Under the pieces are notes generated by a model. It made no database searches. It had not been told where the DNA came from and was given only the letters and a program-made list of their open reading frames with translations. Source: Piscicola geometra (lineage: Eukaryota > Annelida > Clitellata > Hirudinida > Piscicolidae). From it: a DNA stretch of 64,000 bases. Position numbers and translations under genes: made by a program. Location: positions 2,978,610 to 3,042,609 of the forward strand of contig OX030962.1 of NCBI GenBank assembly GCA_943735955.1. The letters run 5' to 3'. Positions 39,301-64,000 of this stretch are shown here, piece after piece. Position 1 is the first letter of the stretch; each line of letters opens with the position of its first letter.

Positions 39301-42126
39301 CTACATTCGCTGCAGAGAGAAATGTATGGCTCATGAAAAAATTACGAACAAAATACTGGGAATTTCTGCCCTGCGACCTGACTGCAAATGAAAACGTTTG
39401 CGCTCAGTTGCAGTAGAGCGATGCAACGTTCCTATAAAATTAAAACATTTGGAGTTCAAGAAAAATCAAAAACAAAACAATTTTAATGTTTCGAGGCTTT
39501 TTGGTTTGAAAAAAAATTAAGAGCCAGAACCGCCGGATTTATCGGGTTGGCTCCGACTCTTTAAAAATGGCGGCTCTTCGGCTCCATTGTTCCGGCTCTA
39601 CAGGCCCACATGTGACACCCCCTCTATAGGGACCGGAGTCAAGCTGGGGGCAAACGGCAAAATTGTATTGATGATGATGATGTTAGTGATAATGATATTG
39701 ATGGTGGTGGTGATGATGATGACTCACTCATTGTTCATGAGGCATTGAAGAAAGCCTGTGCCATCCCTTAAAATTACAAACATTAGATTTTTTCCTGTGA
39801 AGTGATGATGATTATGTTGATGACAACTGTATTGGTATTGTCAATATTGATGATGATGATGATAGTAATTTAAATGATGATGAGGATGATAGTAATTTAA
39901 ATGATGATGAGGATGATAGTAATTTAAATGATGATGATAGTAATTTAAATGATGATGATAGTAATTTAAATGATGATGATGATGATAATAATTTAAATGA
40001 TGATGATAGTAATTTAAATGATGATGATGATGATGATAGTAATTTAAATGATGATGATAGTAATTTAAATGATGATGATAGTAATTTAAATGATGATTAT
40101 AGTAATTTAAATGATGATGATGATGATAGTAATTTAAATGATGATGATGACCATGATGATGATGGTGGTGATGACAATGAGCAGCGAGCACCACTCACCC
40201 TGCTTCCTCACGCGGTGCACCCACCCTTGCACCTTCACCCTCTGCCCCCTCTGCCTCACTGCCTCCTCTATCTTTATCTGCCATGACGATCATCGTCATC
40301 ATCATAACAACAACAACAACAACAATAATAAAAACAACTAGCGTTTTTATAGTAGCGTATAACTTGAATGGTCCTTTAGGCCACAGGATGCAAATGTTTC
40401 GGTTCACAGCTATGACAACGGGGCATCGGTTGCACTCGAAGCTAGGCCCATTGTTACTCACTCTTCTACCCGTTCGCCAAGGTCTTGCCCAAATAACCTT
40501 ATTTCCTCCATCAATCTATTTCACCATCGCTCATAACTTCCCATACCTCCACCAACTGCCAAACAATCCAAACTAACCACCACCACACCCCACCACACTT
40601 CCACCACCACACAAACTACCACCACACCTCCACCACCAACCACCACCACCACCACCACCAACACACCTCCACCACCAACCATCACTCCTCCACCAACCAC
40701 CACCCTAACCACCTTCACGACCACCACCACCACTACCACACCTCCAGTACTGACCACTTTGGGCACAGGCAGGGCAGCATCCAACTCAAGGGTGATCTTC
40801 TTCGCCTCCTCGAGCGCCTCTGCTGCAGTCAGAGGGGCAGCAGTCGTCATGCCAGACTTTTCCTTCCTCGCTTGCGAGAGGTACAGCTTTTTGACCTTTT
40901 TCAGCTGTGCCTTTGCAATCGCCTCCCATTTCTGTGTTGTCGAATGGCGGCAACAATTGAGTGCAGACATCAAACGTTTCGAAATGTTACTGCATGATGC
41001 TCTATTCGGCTGATTAGAAGAAAGGTGAGTATGATGAGGGCATGGTTGATGGTGTGACATAGAGCTCCCACCTTGCTTTCCTCTTTCGAGTCGACATATA
41101 TGCTCGGAAAGTTCTCACACAACTCCCCCTTGCCAAAGTGGTGCATCAGCTATGGTGTGAAGATGAGGGCAGGGGGTCAGAGGGTGTCAATTGAATAGGG
41201 TTAGGGTAGTATATATAAGAATAGTAGCAGCCTCCTTAACAAACATTAACAGCAATGAAAAAGGAATTGAAGTTTATTATATAAATTTCCTGATACTTTC
41301 TTATCCGCCAATCTATATAATTCATGCTCGTTAAACTCCTCCCACTTTTTTGCTACAAGTAAAACAAGAACTTTTAAGATTTGTATTTAGTTTTTTTGGG
41401 TTATATCTATTTTCTTGTCTGTTAATTTGTTGCTTAATTATACTGTTTTCAATAATTCGTTGCTAAATTATATTGTTCTTAATATTTCTATTCAATTAAT
41501 CGCTGTTATTAATGAAAGTAATCAATCTAAAAATTCTAATGCGCTTATAATTAATTGTTTTAAAAATAGTTTTATATTTTTTTTTATGCGCCTACGTTTT
41601 TTCAAAAAAAGTCAATCAAAAAAGTGGGAGGAGTTTAACAATCATGAATTATATAGATCGACTGATAAGAAAGTTTAACCTATGAATGTATACAAACTTA
41701 ATGCTGAGAACTCAAGACGAGTATGCAAACCTTGAGAACAGTCTTGAAGGGTTTGCCTTCAGTGCCATCGCCAGAATCGTCCGATCCGTGCTTCTCGCTG
41801 CTGTACATCTCACCTGCATGTGAATGTCTTTGCGATTCATTTTTAAGAGTATAGGGATTCATAAACATTCTTTATTGAGCTGGAAATTTTGAATTTTTGT
41901 GAATCAATATTCAATATCTTTTAATTTAAAAGTTTTAAACAACAGATATTGATTTTTTCTTAGTTGATGAAACTTCACGTTTCATGGAAAGTAATGTAAA
42001 AGAGGCTACAGCGTTCAAGGTAGAGTATAAAAAGCTCTTTAAAATATATTTAAATTACATTTTAATGTTTGAACATTTACAAAACAAACCTAGAGATAAC
42101 TCATCTACTTTTTGGACGGTTGCCAT
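21156..42126 (-). CDS. NARS1: Cytosolic asparaginyl-tRNA synthetase, complete gene (19 exons, 556 aa)
   Basis: Class IIb enzyme that charges tRNA-Asn with asparagine using ATP, in the cytosol. Exons: 42090-42126, 41731-41813, 41072-41149, 40755-40931, 40199-40277, 39728-39794, 38934-39016, 38551-38622, 37341-37404, 36241-36315, 36001-36091, 29293-29414, 28220-28310, 26238-26344, 24993-25064, 24760-24838, 24178-24286, 22275-22330, 21156-21284. All phases agree; the joined CDS is 1,671 nt, close to the family's usual 550 residues. Domains: N-terminal UNE-N-type extension (about 1-110), OB-fold anticodon domain (about 126-225), class II core with motif 1 GYTEVAPP (273-280), motif 2 [11 protein letters not shown] (330-340) and motif 3 GYGLGFER (523-530). 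The C-terminus [15 protein letters not shown] is typical of AsnRS, as opposed to AspRS. About 92% of the 21-kb span is intron, mostly satellites and transposons. Confidence 0.97.
21549..21987 (+). pseudogene. hAT (ZBED-like) transposase relic
   Basis: Starts like a transposase linker ([16 protein letters not shown], then a stop). From 21689 an open frame carries the hATC signature: [20 protein letters not shown], then [17 protein letters not shown], then a NVDKLVCL ending. The catalytic core is missing. About 150 bp beyond the NARS1 3' exon, within the intron before it in transcript order. A related minus-strand relic is at 36620-36925. Confidence 0.8.
22275..22330 (-). CDS. NARS1: NARS1 exon 18
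   Basis: Acceptor TGCACAG, donor CAGAGG|GTGCCT. Encodes [18 protein letters not shown]. Confidence 0.95.
22358..22535. repeat. (CAT)n-rich microsatellite, NARS1 intron 17
   Basis: ATC/CAT repeats with TTATTCTCTTCATC interruptions. Confidence 0.9.
22560..24168. repeat. ~31-bp C-rich minisatellite filling NARS1 intron 17
   Basis: About 50 copies built from CCACTCCACCATCCACCACC followed by CCTTCTCTACC. Length variants (one extra C; a CCTCCTCC version) shift the frame and recur as higher-order blocks. Starts 9 bp from the exon 17 donor. Confidence 0.97.
24178..24286 (-). CDS. NARS1: NARS1 exon 17
   Basis: Acceptor ACGACAG, donor CGAAG|GTTTGT. Encodes [20 protein letters not shown] then [25 protein letters not shown] lines the aminoacyl-adenylate pocket. 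Confidence 0.96.
24298..24450. repeat. (GAT)n and related microsatellites
   Basis: Simple repeats next to the exon 17 acceptor in intron 16 of NARS1. Confidence 0.85.
24451..24626 (-). mobile_element. tRNA-derived SINE, copy B (NARS1 intron 16)
   Basis: Minus-strand head GTGAACGGGTAGCCGAGTCG with A-box-like TAGCCGAGTCGG and B-box-like GGTTCAAGTGC; TAATAATA-type tail. Nearly identical over its length to the copy at 10170-10351. Confidence 0.78.
24635..24985. repeat. (ATC)n/(GAT)n microsatellites around NARS1 exon 16
   Basis: ATC-rich at 24635-24755 and GAT-rich at 24842-24982, mirror-image composition on the two sides of the exon. Confidence 0.9.
24760..24838 (-). CDS. NARS1: NARS1 exon 16
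   Basis: Acceptor CACCAG, donor CAAAAG|GTGCTC. Encodes [20 protein letters not shown] then AFYMQK. Confidence 0.95.
24993..25064 (-). CDS. NARS1: NARS1 exon 15
   Basis: GT/CA-repeat acceptor; donor GAGAG|GTTCCT. Encodes [20 protein letters not shown] and [17 protein letters not shown] is an AsnRS signature. Confidence 0.96.
25065..25890. repeat. Degenerate GTGTGGTGT repeat, NARS1 intron 14
   Basis: About 0.8 kb of GTGTGGTG/GCGTGTGTGG words forming the acceptor side of exon 15. Open frames here are artefacts. Confidence 0.93.
26035..26237. repeat. (GATTATGATGAT)-type microsatellite
   Basis: About 200 bp of 12- and 15-bp blocks next to the exon 14 donor. Confidence 0.93.
26238..26344 (-). 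CDS. NARS1: NARS1 exon 14
   Basis: CA-repeat acceptor; donor CTCAA|GTAATC. Encodes [20 protein letters not shown] then [15 protein letters not shown]. Confidence 0.95.
26346..26400. repeat. (GT)n microsatellite, acceptor of NARS1 exon 14
   Basis: GT repeat that serves as the CA-rich acceptor on the transcribed strand. Confidence 0.9.
26466..28219. repeat. NARS1: Minisatellite carrying copies of the NARS1 exon 13 donor, intron 13
   Basis: A CCA-rich irregular part (26466-27090) passes into a regular 28-bp array to about 27920, then a longer CCACGCCACCACA variant. Units contain CCACCTTCTGCGACACA; on the minus strand this is TGTGTCGCAGAAG|GTGG, i.e. the exon 13 end plus its donor. Three copies (near 26732, 26862 and 26994) match 23 nt of the real junction, including ACATCACAT from further inside the exon. 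Confidence 0.95.
28220..28310 (-). CDS. NARS1: NARS1 exon 13
   Basis: CA-repeat acceptor; donor CAGAAG|GTGGTG. Encodes [20 protein letters not shown] then [10 protein letters not shown]. Its last 19 nt and donor are reproduced in the neighbouring minisatellite. Confidence 0.95.
28296..28360. repeat. (GT)n microsatellite, acceptor of NARS1 exon 13
   Basis: GT repeat with ATG interruptions; CA-rich acceptor on the transcript. Confidence 0.85.
28361..29290. other. NARS1 intron 12, short-range part
   Basis: Mostly unique AT-rich sequence. The part around 28888-28990 (GACACTCCCTCTATAGGAAG, GAGCCGCAGTCGAGCC) resembles 39490-39650 and is probably a decayed dispersed element. No additional exon recognised. 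Confidence 0.5.
29293..29414 (-). CDS. NARS1: NARS1 exon 12, class II motif 2
   Basis: Acceptor CCACAAAG, donor GCTCA|GTTGGT. Encodes [14 protein letters not shown] and the motif 2 arginine segment [13 protein letters not shown], which contacts ATP and the tRNA acceptor end. Confidence 0.96.
29430..32035. repeat. 20-bp minisatellite, 2.6 kb, NARS1 intron 11
   Basis: About 130 copies of GTGGTTGGTGGTCGATTGGA (final A or G, few other variants). The right edge has three GGGGCGGTTTGGGGCTTGGG variants that break register. All three forward frames are open over long distances because the unit lacks stops; these are not genes. Confidence 0.98.
32069..33633 (-). mobile_element. hAT transposon copy 2 (defective), inverted relative to copy 1
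   Basis: A 1,565-bp element with ends TAGAGGTCGGAC / GTCCGACCTCTA and an 8-bp target duplication GATTAGAG / GATTAAAG (one mismatch; 32061-32068 and 33634-33641). Sub-terminal CCCGTCCCGTTCCCG blocks at both ends. Carries the same C-terminal transposase fragment on the minus strand. The left end lies 34 bp beyond the 20-bp minisatellite. Confidence 0.9.
32473..32766 (-). pseudogene. hAT transposase C-terminal fragment (copy 2)
   Basis: 97-residue frame closely similar to 8480-8851, for example [20 protein letters not shown] and [20 protein letters not shown]. Confidence 0.8.
33700..36000. repeat. A/C-rich minisatellite, 2.3 kb, NARS1 intron 11
   Basis: Two zones: 33700-34500 with CCTACCACAACACACCATAC-type blocks and roughly 190-bp higher-order repeats; 34500-36000 of CACACCACACCGACCACAC. 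The array touches the exon 11 donor, whose GTGGTCGGTGTGG equals the repeat read on the minus strand. Confidence 0.95.
36001..36091 (-). CDS. NARS1: NARS1 exon 11, class II motif 1
   Basis: Acceptor GACATAG, donor GATGAG|GTGGTC. Encodes [20 protein letters not shown] then [10 protein letters not shown]; contains the motif 1 proline. Confidence 0.96.
36098..36225. repeat. (GT)n with GCGAGTATG interruptions, NARS1 intron 10
   Basis: Four copies of a roughly 35-bp higher-order unit GTGTGCGAGTATGTGTG inside a GT repeat. Confidence 0.85.
36241..36315 (-). CDS. NARS1: NARS1 exon 10
   Basis: Acceptor TTTCCAG, donor GAGAG|GTTCTT. Encodes [20 protein letters not shown] then HFLE, the dimer-interface helix before motif 1. 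Confidence 0.94.
36620..36925 (-). pseudogene. hAT (ZBED-like) relic, NARS1 intron 9
   Basis: Minus-strand DNA matches the relic at 21689-21950 (shared AAGAAAGTACTTGTCATCTC and CCATGTGAACGTCTATT). The frame is broken: the HEGTYP / LAKL / [13 protein letters not shown] motifs are only visible by switching frames. Confidence 0.75.
36930..37335. other. NARS1 intron 9, remaining part
   Basis: No exon recognised. Probably further decayed hAT body, judging by its position directly upstream of the relic's start. Confidence 0.35.
37341..37404 (-). CDS. NARS1: NARS1 exon 9
   Basis: Acceptor CTGGCAG, donor CTCAG|GTGCGC. Encodes [25 protein letters not shown](L/I)R is conserved. Confidence 0.95.
37425..37576. 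repeat. 10-bp minisatellite (GCATACAACT)n, left part, NARS1 intron 8
   Basis: About 14 units, some with GAAAC. Interrupted at 37577 by a hAT-type MITE; the array resumes at 38302. Confidence 0.95.
37577..38301. mobile_element. hAT-type MITE inserted into the 10-bp minisatellite
   Basis: 725 bp with perfect ends CAGTGTTATTTTCGT / ACGAAAATAACACTG and a perfect 8-bp target duplication CTGCATAC (37569-37576 and 38302-38309). The interior is tandem TTTTCGTTTT-type blocks at each end and AT-rich DNA in the middle, without a transposase. A fragment of the same family is at 43365-43423. Confidence 0.9.
38302..38550. repeat. 10-bp minisatellite (GCATACAACT/AG)n, right part
   Basis: About 24 units ending at the exon 8 donor. 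On the minus strand the unit GTATGCAGTT differs by one base from the donor GTAAGCAGTT. Confidence 0.95.
38551..38622 (-). CDS. NARS1: NARS1 exon 8
   Basis: Acceptor GATGCAG, donor GGAG|GTAAGC. Encodes [20 protein letters not shown], matching the APGGHEL motif. The donor GTAAGCAGTT runs straight into the 10-bp minisatellite. Confidence 0.95.
38624..38930. repeat. (ATC)n with higher-order CATAATCCTGCATC repeats, NARS1 intron 7
   Basis: ATC microsatellite broken at 30-60-bp intervals by TTATCATAATCCTGC. Confidence 0.93.
38934..39016 (-). CDS. NARS1: NARS1 exon 7
   Basis: Acceptor CTCCACAG, donor CAAAG|GTAGGC. Encodes [20 protein letters not shown] and CISEVPK. Confidence 0.95.
39222..39460 (+). 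mobile_element. tRNA-derived SINE-like element, second family
   Basis: Head GAACGAGTAGCCGAGTGGTT has a good A-box (TAGCCGAGTGGTTGA). A B-box-like GCTTCAATTCC follows about 40 nt later, as in Ser/Leu-type tRNA-derived SINEs. The 3' boundary is not clear. Confidence 0.5.
39490..39650. repeat. Decayed dispersed repeat with GAGCCGGA motifs
   Basis: Contains GACACCCCCTCTATAGGGA and several GAGCCG/CGGCTC words, shared with 28888-28990. Class unknown. Confidence 0.4.
39728..39794 (-). CDS. NARS1: NARS1 exon 6
   Basis: Acceptor TTCACAG, donor AATGA|GTGAGT. Encodes [20 protein letters not shown]; the LRDGTG(F/Y)LQC motif is conserved in AsnRS. Confidence 0.96.
39845..40155. repeat. (GATGATAGTAATTTAAAT)n-type minisatellite, NARS1 intron 5
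   Basis: About 14 units whose length varies by whole GAT triplets. Confidence 0.95.
40199..40277 (-). CDS. NARS1: NARS1 exon 5
   Basis: Acceptor ATGGCAG, donor CAGG|GTGAGT. Encodes [19 protein letters not shown], the first strand of the OB-fold. Confidence 0.95.
40322..40478 (-). mobile_element. tRNA-derived SINE, copy C (diverged)
   Basis: Minus strand: GGCGAACGGGTAGAAGAGTG head, B-box-like GAGTGCAACC region and GTTATACGCTACTATAAA end. Clearly the family at 10170 and 24451, but more diverged. Confidence 0.6.
40560..40745. repeat. CCACCA-rich simple repeat, NARS1 intron 4
   Basis: CCACCAC/CCACCAAC blocks between the exon 4 donor and the SINE. Confidence 0.85.
40755..40931 (-). CDS. NARS1: NARS1 exon 4
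   Basis: Acceptor ACACAG, donor AAAGTG|GTCAGT. Encodes [20 protein letters not shown], a basic helix linked to tRNA binding in this domain, through [15 protein letters not shown] to PVPKV. Confidence 0.94.
41072..41149 (-). CDS. NARS1: NARS1 exon 3
   Basis: Acceptor ACCATAG, donor AGCAAG|GTGGGA. Encodes [20 protein letters not shown] and SKEESK. Confidence 0.94.
41296..41673. mobile_element. MITE with ~57-bp terminal inverted repeats, NARS1 intron 2
   Basis: Left arm CTTTCTTATCCGCCAATCTA ... ACTCCTCCCACTTTTTTG pairs with the right arm CAAAAAAGTGGGAGGAGTTT ... GATAAGAAAG. About 378 bp, AT-rich core, no transposase. Target duplication not evident. Confidence 0.75.
41731..41813 (-). CDS. NARS1: NARS1 exon 2
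   Basis: Acceptor CATGCAG, donor CTCAAG|GTTTGC. Encodes [20 protein letters not shown] then PFKTVLK, diagnostic for the AsnRS N-terminal domain. Confidence 0.95.
42090..42126 (-). CDS. NARS1: NARS1 exon 1 (start codon)
   Basis: ATG at 42124-42126 encodes [12 protein letters not shown] plus one base; donor CTAG|GTTTGT. Joins exon 2 as ...[11 protein letters not shown], the expected AsnRS start. Confidence 0.88.
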
Positions 42127-42597
42127 TATAAAGACTACAAATAGTGTGCAAAAGTGAAAGAATAGGATAATCGTGTCACAATAAACACAATTTTCAGGTA
42201 GAGAATGATTTTAGAGATACTTTGTACCCAAAAGTTGAAAAAATATTTATCCTAAAACAAGTACTTACTAAACAATATCAAAACTCTTAAAAAACAATTC
42301 TGACTGTTCTTTAAAGGCAGGGCTTGTGTCTTATGACTAATTCCGCAATGCCGAATTTCCGCATATATACTGCTCATGATATTCGTAATCAATCCTATAT
42401 GTGTATAAGAATTTTATAGGAACTTACGTTATACGTCTCTAACTCGGAAATGATGCAATAAACGCCTAGAATTTCGAGACCCTAGCGAATGATGGAAATC
42501 TAAACTGAAATATTTTAAGGACTAATAATAATAGTAGTAATAGTGAAAGCTGTCTAAAACAAAATTATTCTTTGTTTACTTAAATAGTCGTATAAAA
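42127..42597 (-). promoter_or_regulatory. NARS1: NARS1 5' flank / probable promoter region
   Basis: Sequence immediately upstream of the NARS1 ATG up to the MITE at 42599. I see no clear TATA box; function inferred from position only. Confidence 0.3.
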
Positions 42598-42598
42598 A

Positions 42599-42932
42599 CA
42601 GGAGGTAGATTTAGACCCCAGGACCCCTCCAAGATCGTCCATGCTGGGTAGGACCCCCCAAGATTTGCAGCACATCGGCGCCCCTGATAGAAAAATCATT
42701 TTTTGAAGTTAAAATGTAAATTTTAATTTTTTTTACATTTTAAATGTATTCGAGTTGAGAAGAATTAAAAAGCAAATGTTTTTTCAAAAATTGAATGTAA
42801 AAAGTAATTTTATTCATCAGTTTAGTAAAAAAAATATTTTTTAGACGGCGATCTGCTGCAAATCTTGGAGGGGGTTCTGCCCAGAATGGGCGGTGATCTT
42901 GGGGAGTCTAGTGTCCGAATCCCCCACTTTAG
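42599..42932. mobile_element. MITE with ~85-bp terminal inverted repeats upstream of NARS1
   Basis: Both arms contain CCCAAGATC and CCAAGATTTGCAGCA (C/G)ATCG in inverted orientation (left 42620-42685, right 42843-42912). Flanked by TAAAAA on both sides (42593-42598 and 42933-42938), a possible target duplication. About 334 bp, AT-rich core. Confidence 0.7.
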
Positions 42933-43104
42933 TAAAAAATCAAAACTTTTTTTTAAACGAATATTCAAGTAAGGAAAGAATAATATTGATTTAAGAGAGC
43001 GATAAAATAAAAATGCCTATTTATAATGCGCAAAGGCACGCAACTGAGGCGCCTCTCACACGACACACGTCGTGAAACACCGCATCAAATACACCAGGTA
43101 TATG

Positions 43105-43180
43105 ATAGCTTACGGGTGGCTCAACGGGTATTCGAACTGGCGACCTTTAAGTTGTAGGTCCAAAAATATGTTACTACCCT
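43105..43180 (-). mobile_element. tRNA-like SINE remnant
   Basis: Minus strand contains GGTCGCCAGTTCGAATACCC, a good B-box context (GTTCGAATACC), but the A-box side cannot be followed. Probably a truncated SINE head. Confidence 0.35.
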
Positions 43181-43364
43181 AATAGGGGTTTATAATGGTA
43201 AAGGTGAACCATTGCAGGCATTGTGGTCAAAGGCTGTTGTCTGTGTATTAGCCAAGTTATATCACGAAATATATGTGAATTAATATCTTAATTTTTAAAA
43301 TTTGATTAAATTAACATCAGAAGTTTTTAAAGCCAAAAAAACAAAGTTTGTTGATCATGACATG

Positions 43365-43423
43365 TAGTGTTATTTTCGTTTCATAAAATAATTATAGTTT
43401 TTATTTCAGTTTCGTTTTTTTTT
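43365..43423. repeat. Fragment of the 37577 hAT MITE family
   Basis: About 55 bp (AGTGTTATTTTCGTTTCATA onwards) essentially identical to the left end of the element at 37577. Confidence 0.75.
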
Positions 43424-43899
43424 CGTATGGTCCTACCTCTAATTACCCATTCTTGACATCCTTCCATTCCTGTGTTACCAACCAGTTCATAATACACCCC
43501 TTTAGCCGACAAAAGGGGTTCAATGACATTTTCTCCAGCCATGGTGCTTGTTTATTATTCTGCCACGGACACAAGCTTCTATATTCGATTCCTGCCAGTG
43601 CTTGGCACATGATGTGTGCAAGATAAAGATACCTGCTGACAATTAGCTTCCCTCTCGCACCTCTCCCCACCTCAATGGCACTTATGTGCCTTACTGATGC
43701 AACTCTCGGAGGCATTGGTGCCAAACTCTGGAGAAGACTTTCTTGAAGTCAGTGAAGACGCAGTTGTTTGTCCTCCGATGAGAAAAACTTTTCTGCTAGC
43801 AGTCGGATTGGGAGCAACAGTACAATCGTGCCTTCTCCTCATTTTCAATGGGAATTCCTACCTTGTAGACAAGCATCCTTCAAATGAAATACAAAGAAT
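43424..43899. other. Region downstream of the SRCAP-like gene
   Basis: No gene recognised. Two open frames (43443-43724 minus; 43697-44026 plus) show no family motif. Confidence 0.4.
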
Positions 43900-43905
43900 T
43901 TTATT
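43900..43905 (-). terminator. SRCAP: Poly(A) signal of the SRCAP-like gene
   Basis: AATAAA on the minus strand, about 44 nt beyond the TGA stop at 43949-43951. Supports 43949-45961 as the terminal exon. Confidence 0.65.
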
Positions 43906-43948
43906 TACGAAGGTAGAAATCATCAAAGGATACATAAGAGAATCAAAG

Positions 43949-64000
<20,052 letters not shown>

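Noticed and set aside
41415..41678. 87-codon open frame
   Set aside because: Lies inside the AT-rich MITE of NARS1 intron 2 and uses its inverted arm; no protein similarity.

Overview
This is intron-rich, repeat-saturated nuclear DNA from an animal, most likely an invertebrate; the sequence does not fix the phylum. Evidence: spliced GT-AG genes for a kinesin-5, an asparaginyl-tRNA synthetase with the extra N-terminal domain typical of eukaryotic cytosolic enzymes, and a SWR1/SRCAP-class chromatin remodeler. There are also hAT transposons with 8-bp target duplications, tRNA-derived SINEs, a LINE with RNase H, and dozens of micro- and minisatellites. Splice sites were placed by eye: each junction was checked for GT/AG, reading phase and match to family motifs recalled from memory.

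Layout. (1) 147-11223, minus strand: KIF11 (kinesin-5), 5' end at 11223 and 3' end off the left edge; 15 exons give about 496 residues with the complete motor. Its introns hold a 2.5-kb 20-bp minisatellite, a complete 1.5-kb hAT copy, a SINE and a MITE. (2) 11.2-19.0 kb: no recognised gene; satellites (including about 1.6 kb of extreme AT-rich arrays) and transposon debris. (3) 19049-20547, plus strand: a six-exon gene for a 168-residue acidic protein ending in a partial FLYWCH domain, with all introns in phase 2. (4) 21156-42126, minus strand: NARS1, complete, 19 exons, 556 residues, convergent with (3). (5) 42.1-43.9 kb: intergenic, with a MITE and repeat fragments. (6) 43949-64000, minus strand: SRCAP/Domino-type SNF2 ATPase; 17 exons in the window (1,697 residues plus stop), 5' end off the right edge, stop codon and poly(A) signal present.

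The genes share no pathway: KIF11 works in the mitotic spindle, NARS1 in translation, the SRCAP-like protein in H2A.Z exchange. What unites them is architecture. Introns are filled with arrays that are mostly G/T on one strand. Several arrays look seeded from the adjacent splice junction (clearest at 26.7-28.2 kb, where 23 nt of exon-donor sequence are copied), so they carry many decoy splice sites. Many 3' splice sites have a CA repeat where a pyrimidine tract would normally be. One minisatellite (48.8-49.6 kb) is inside an exon and encodes about 266 residues of Thr/Pro/Gln repeats.
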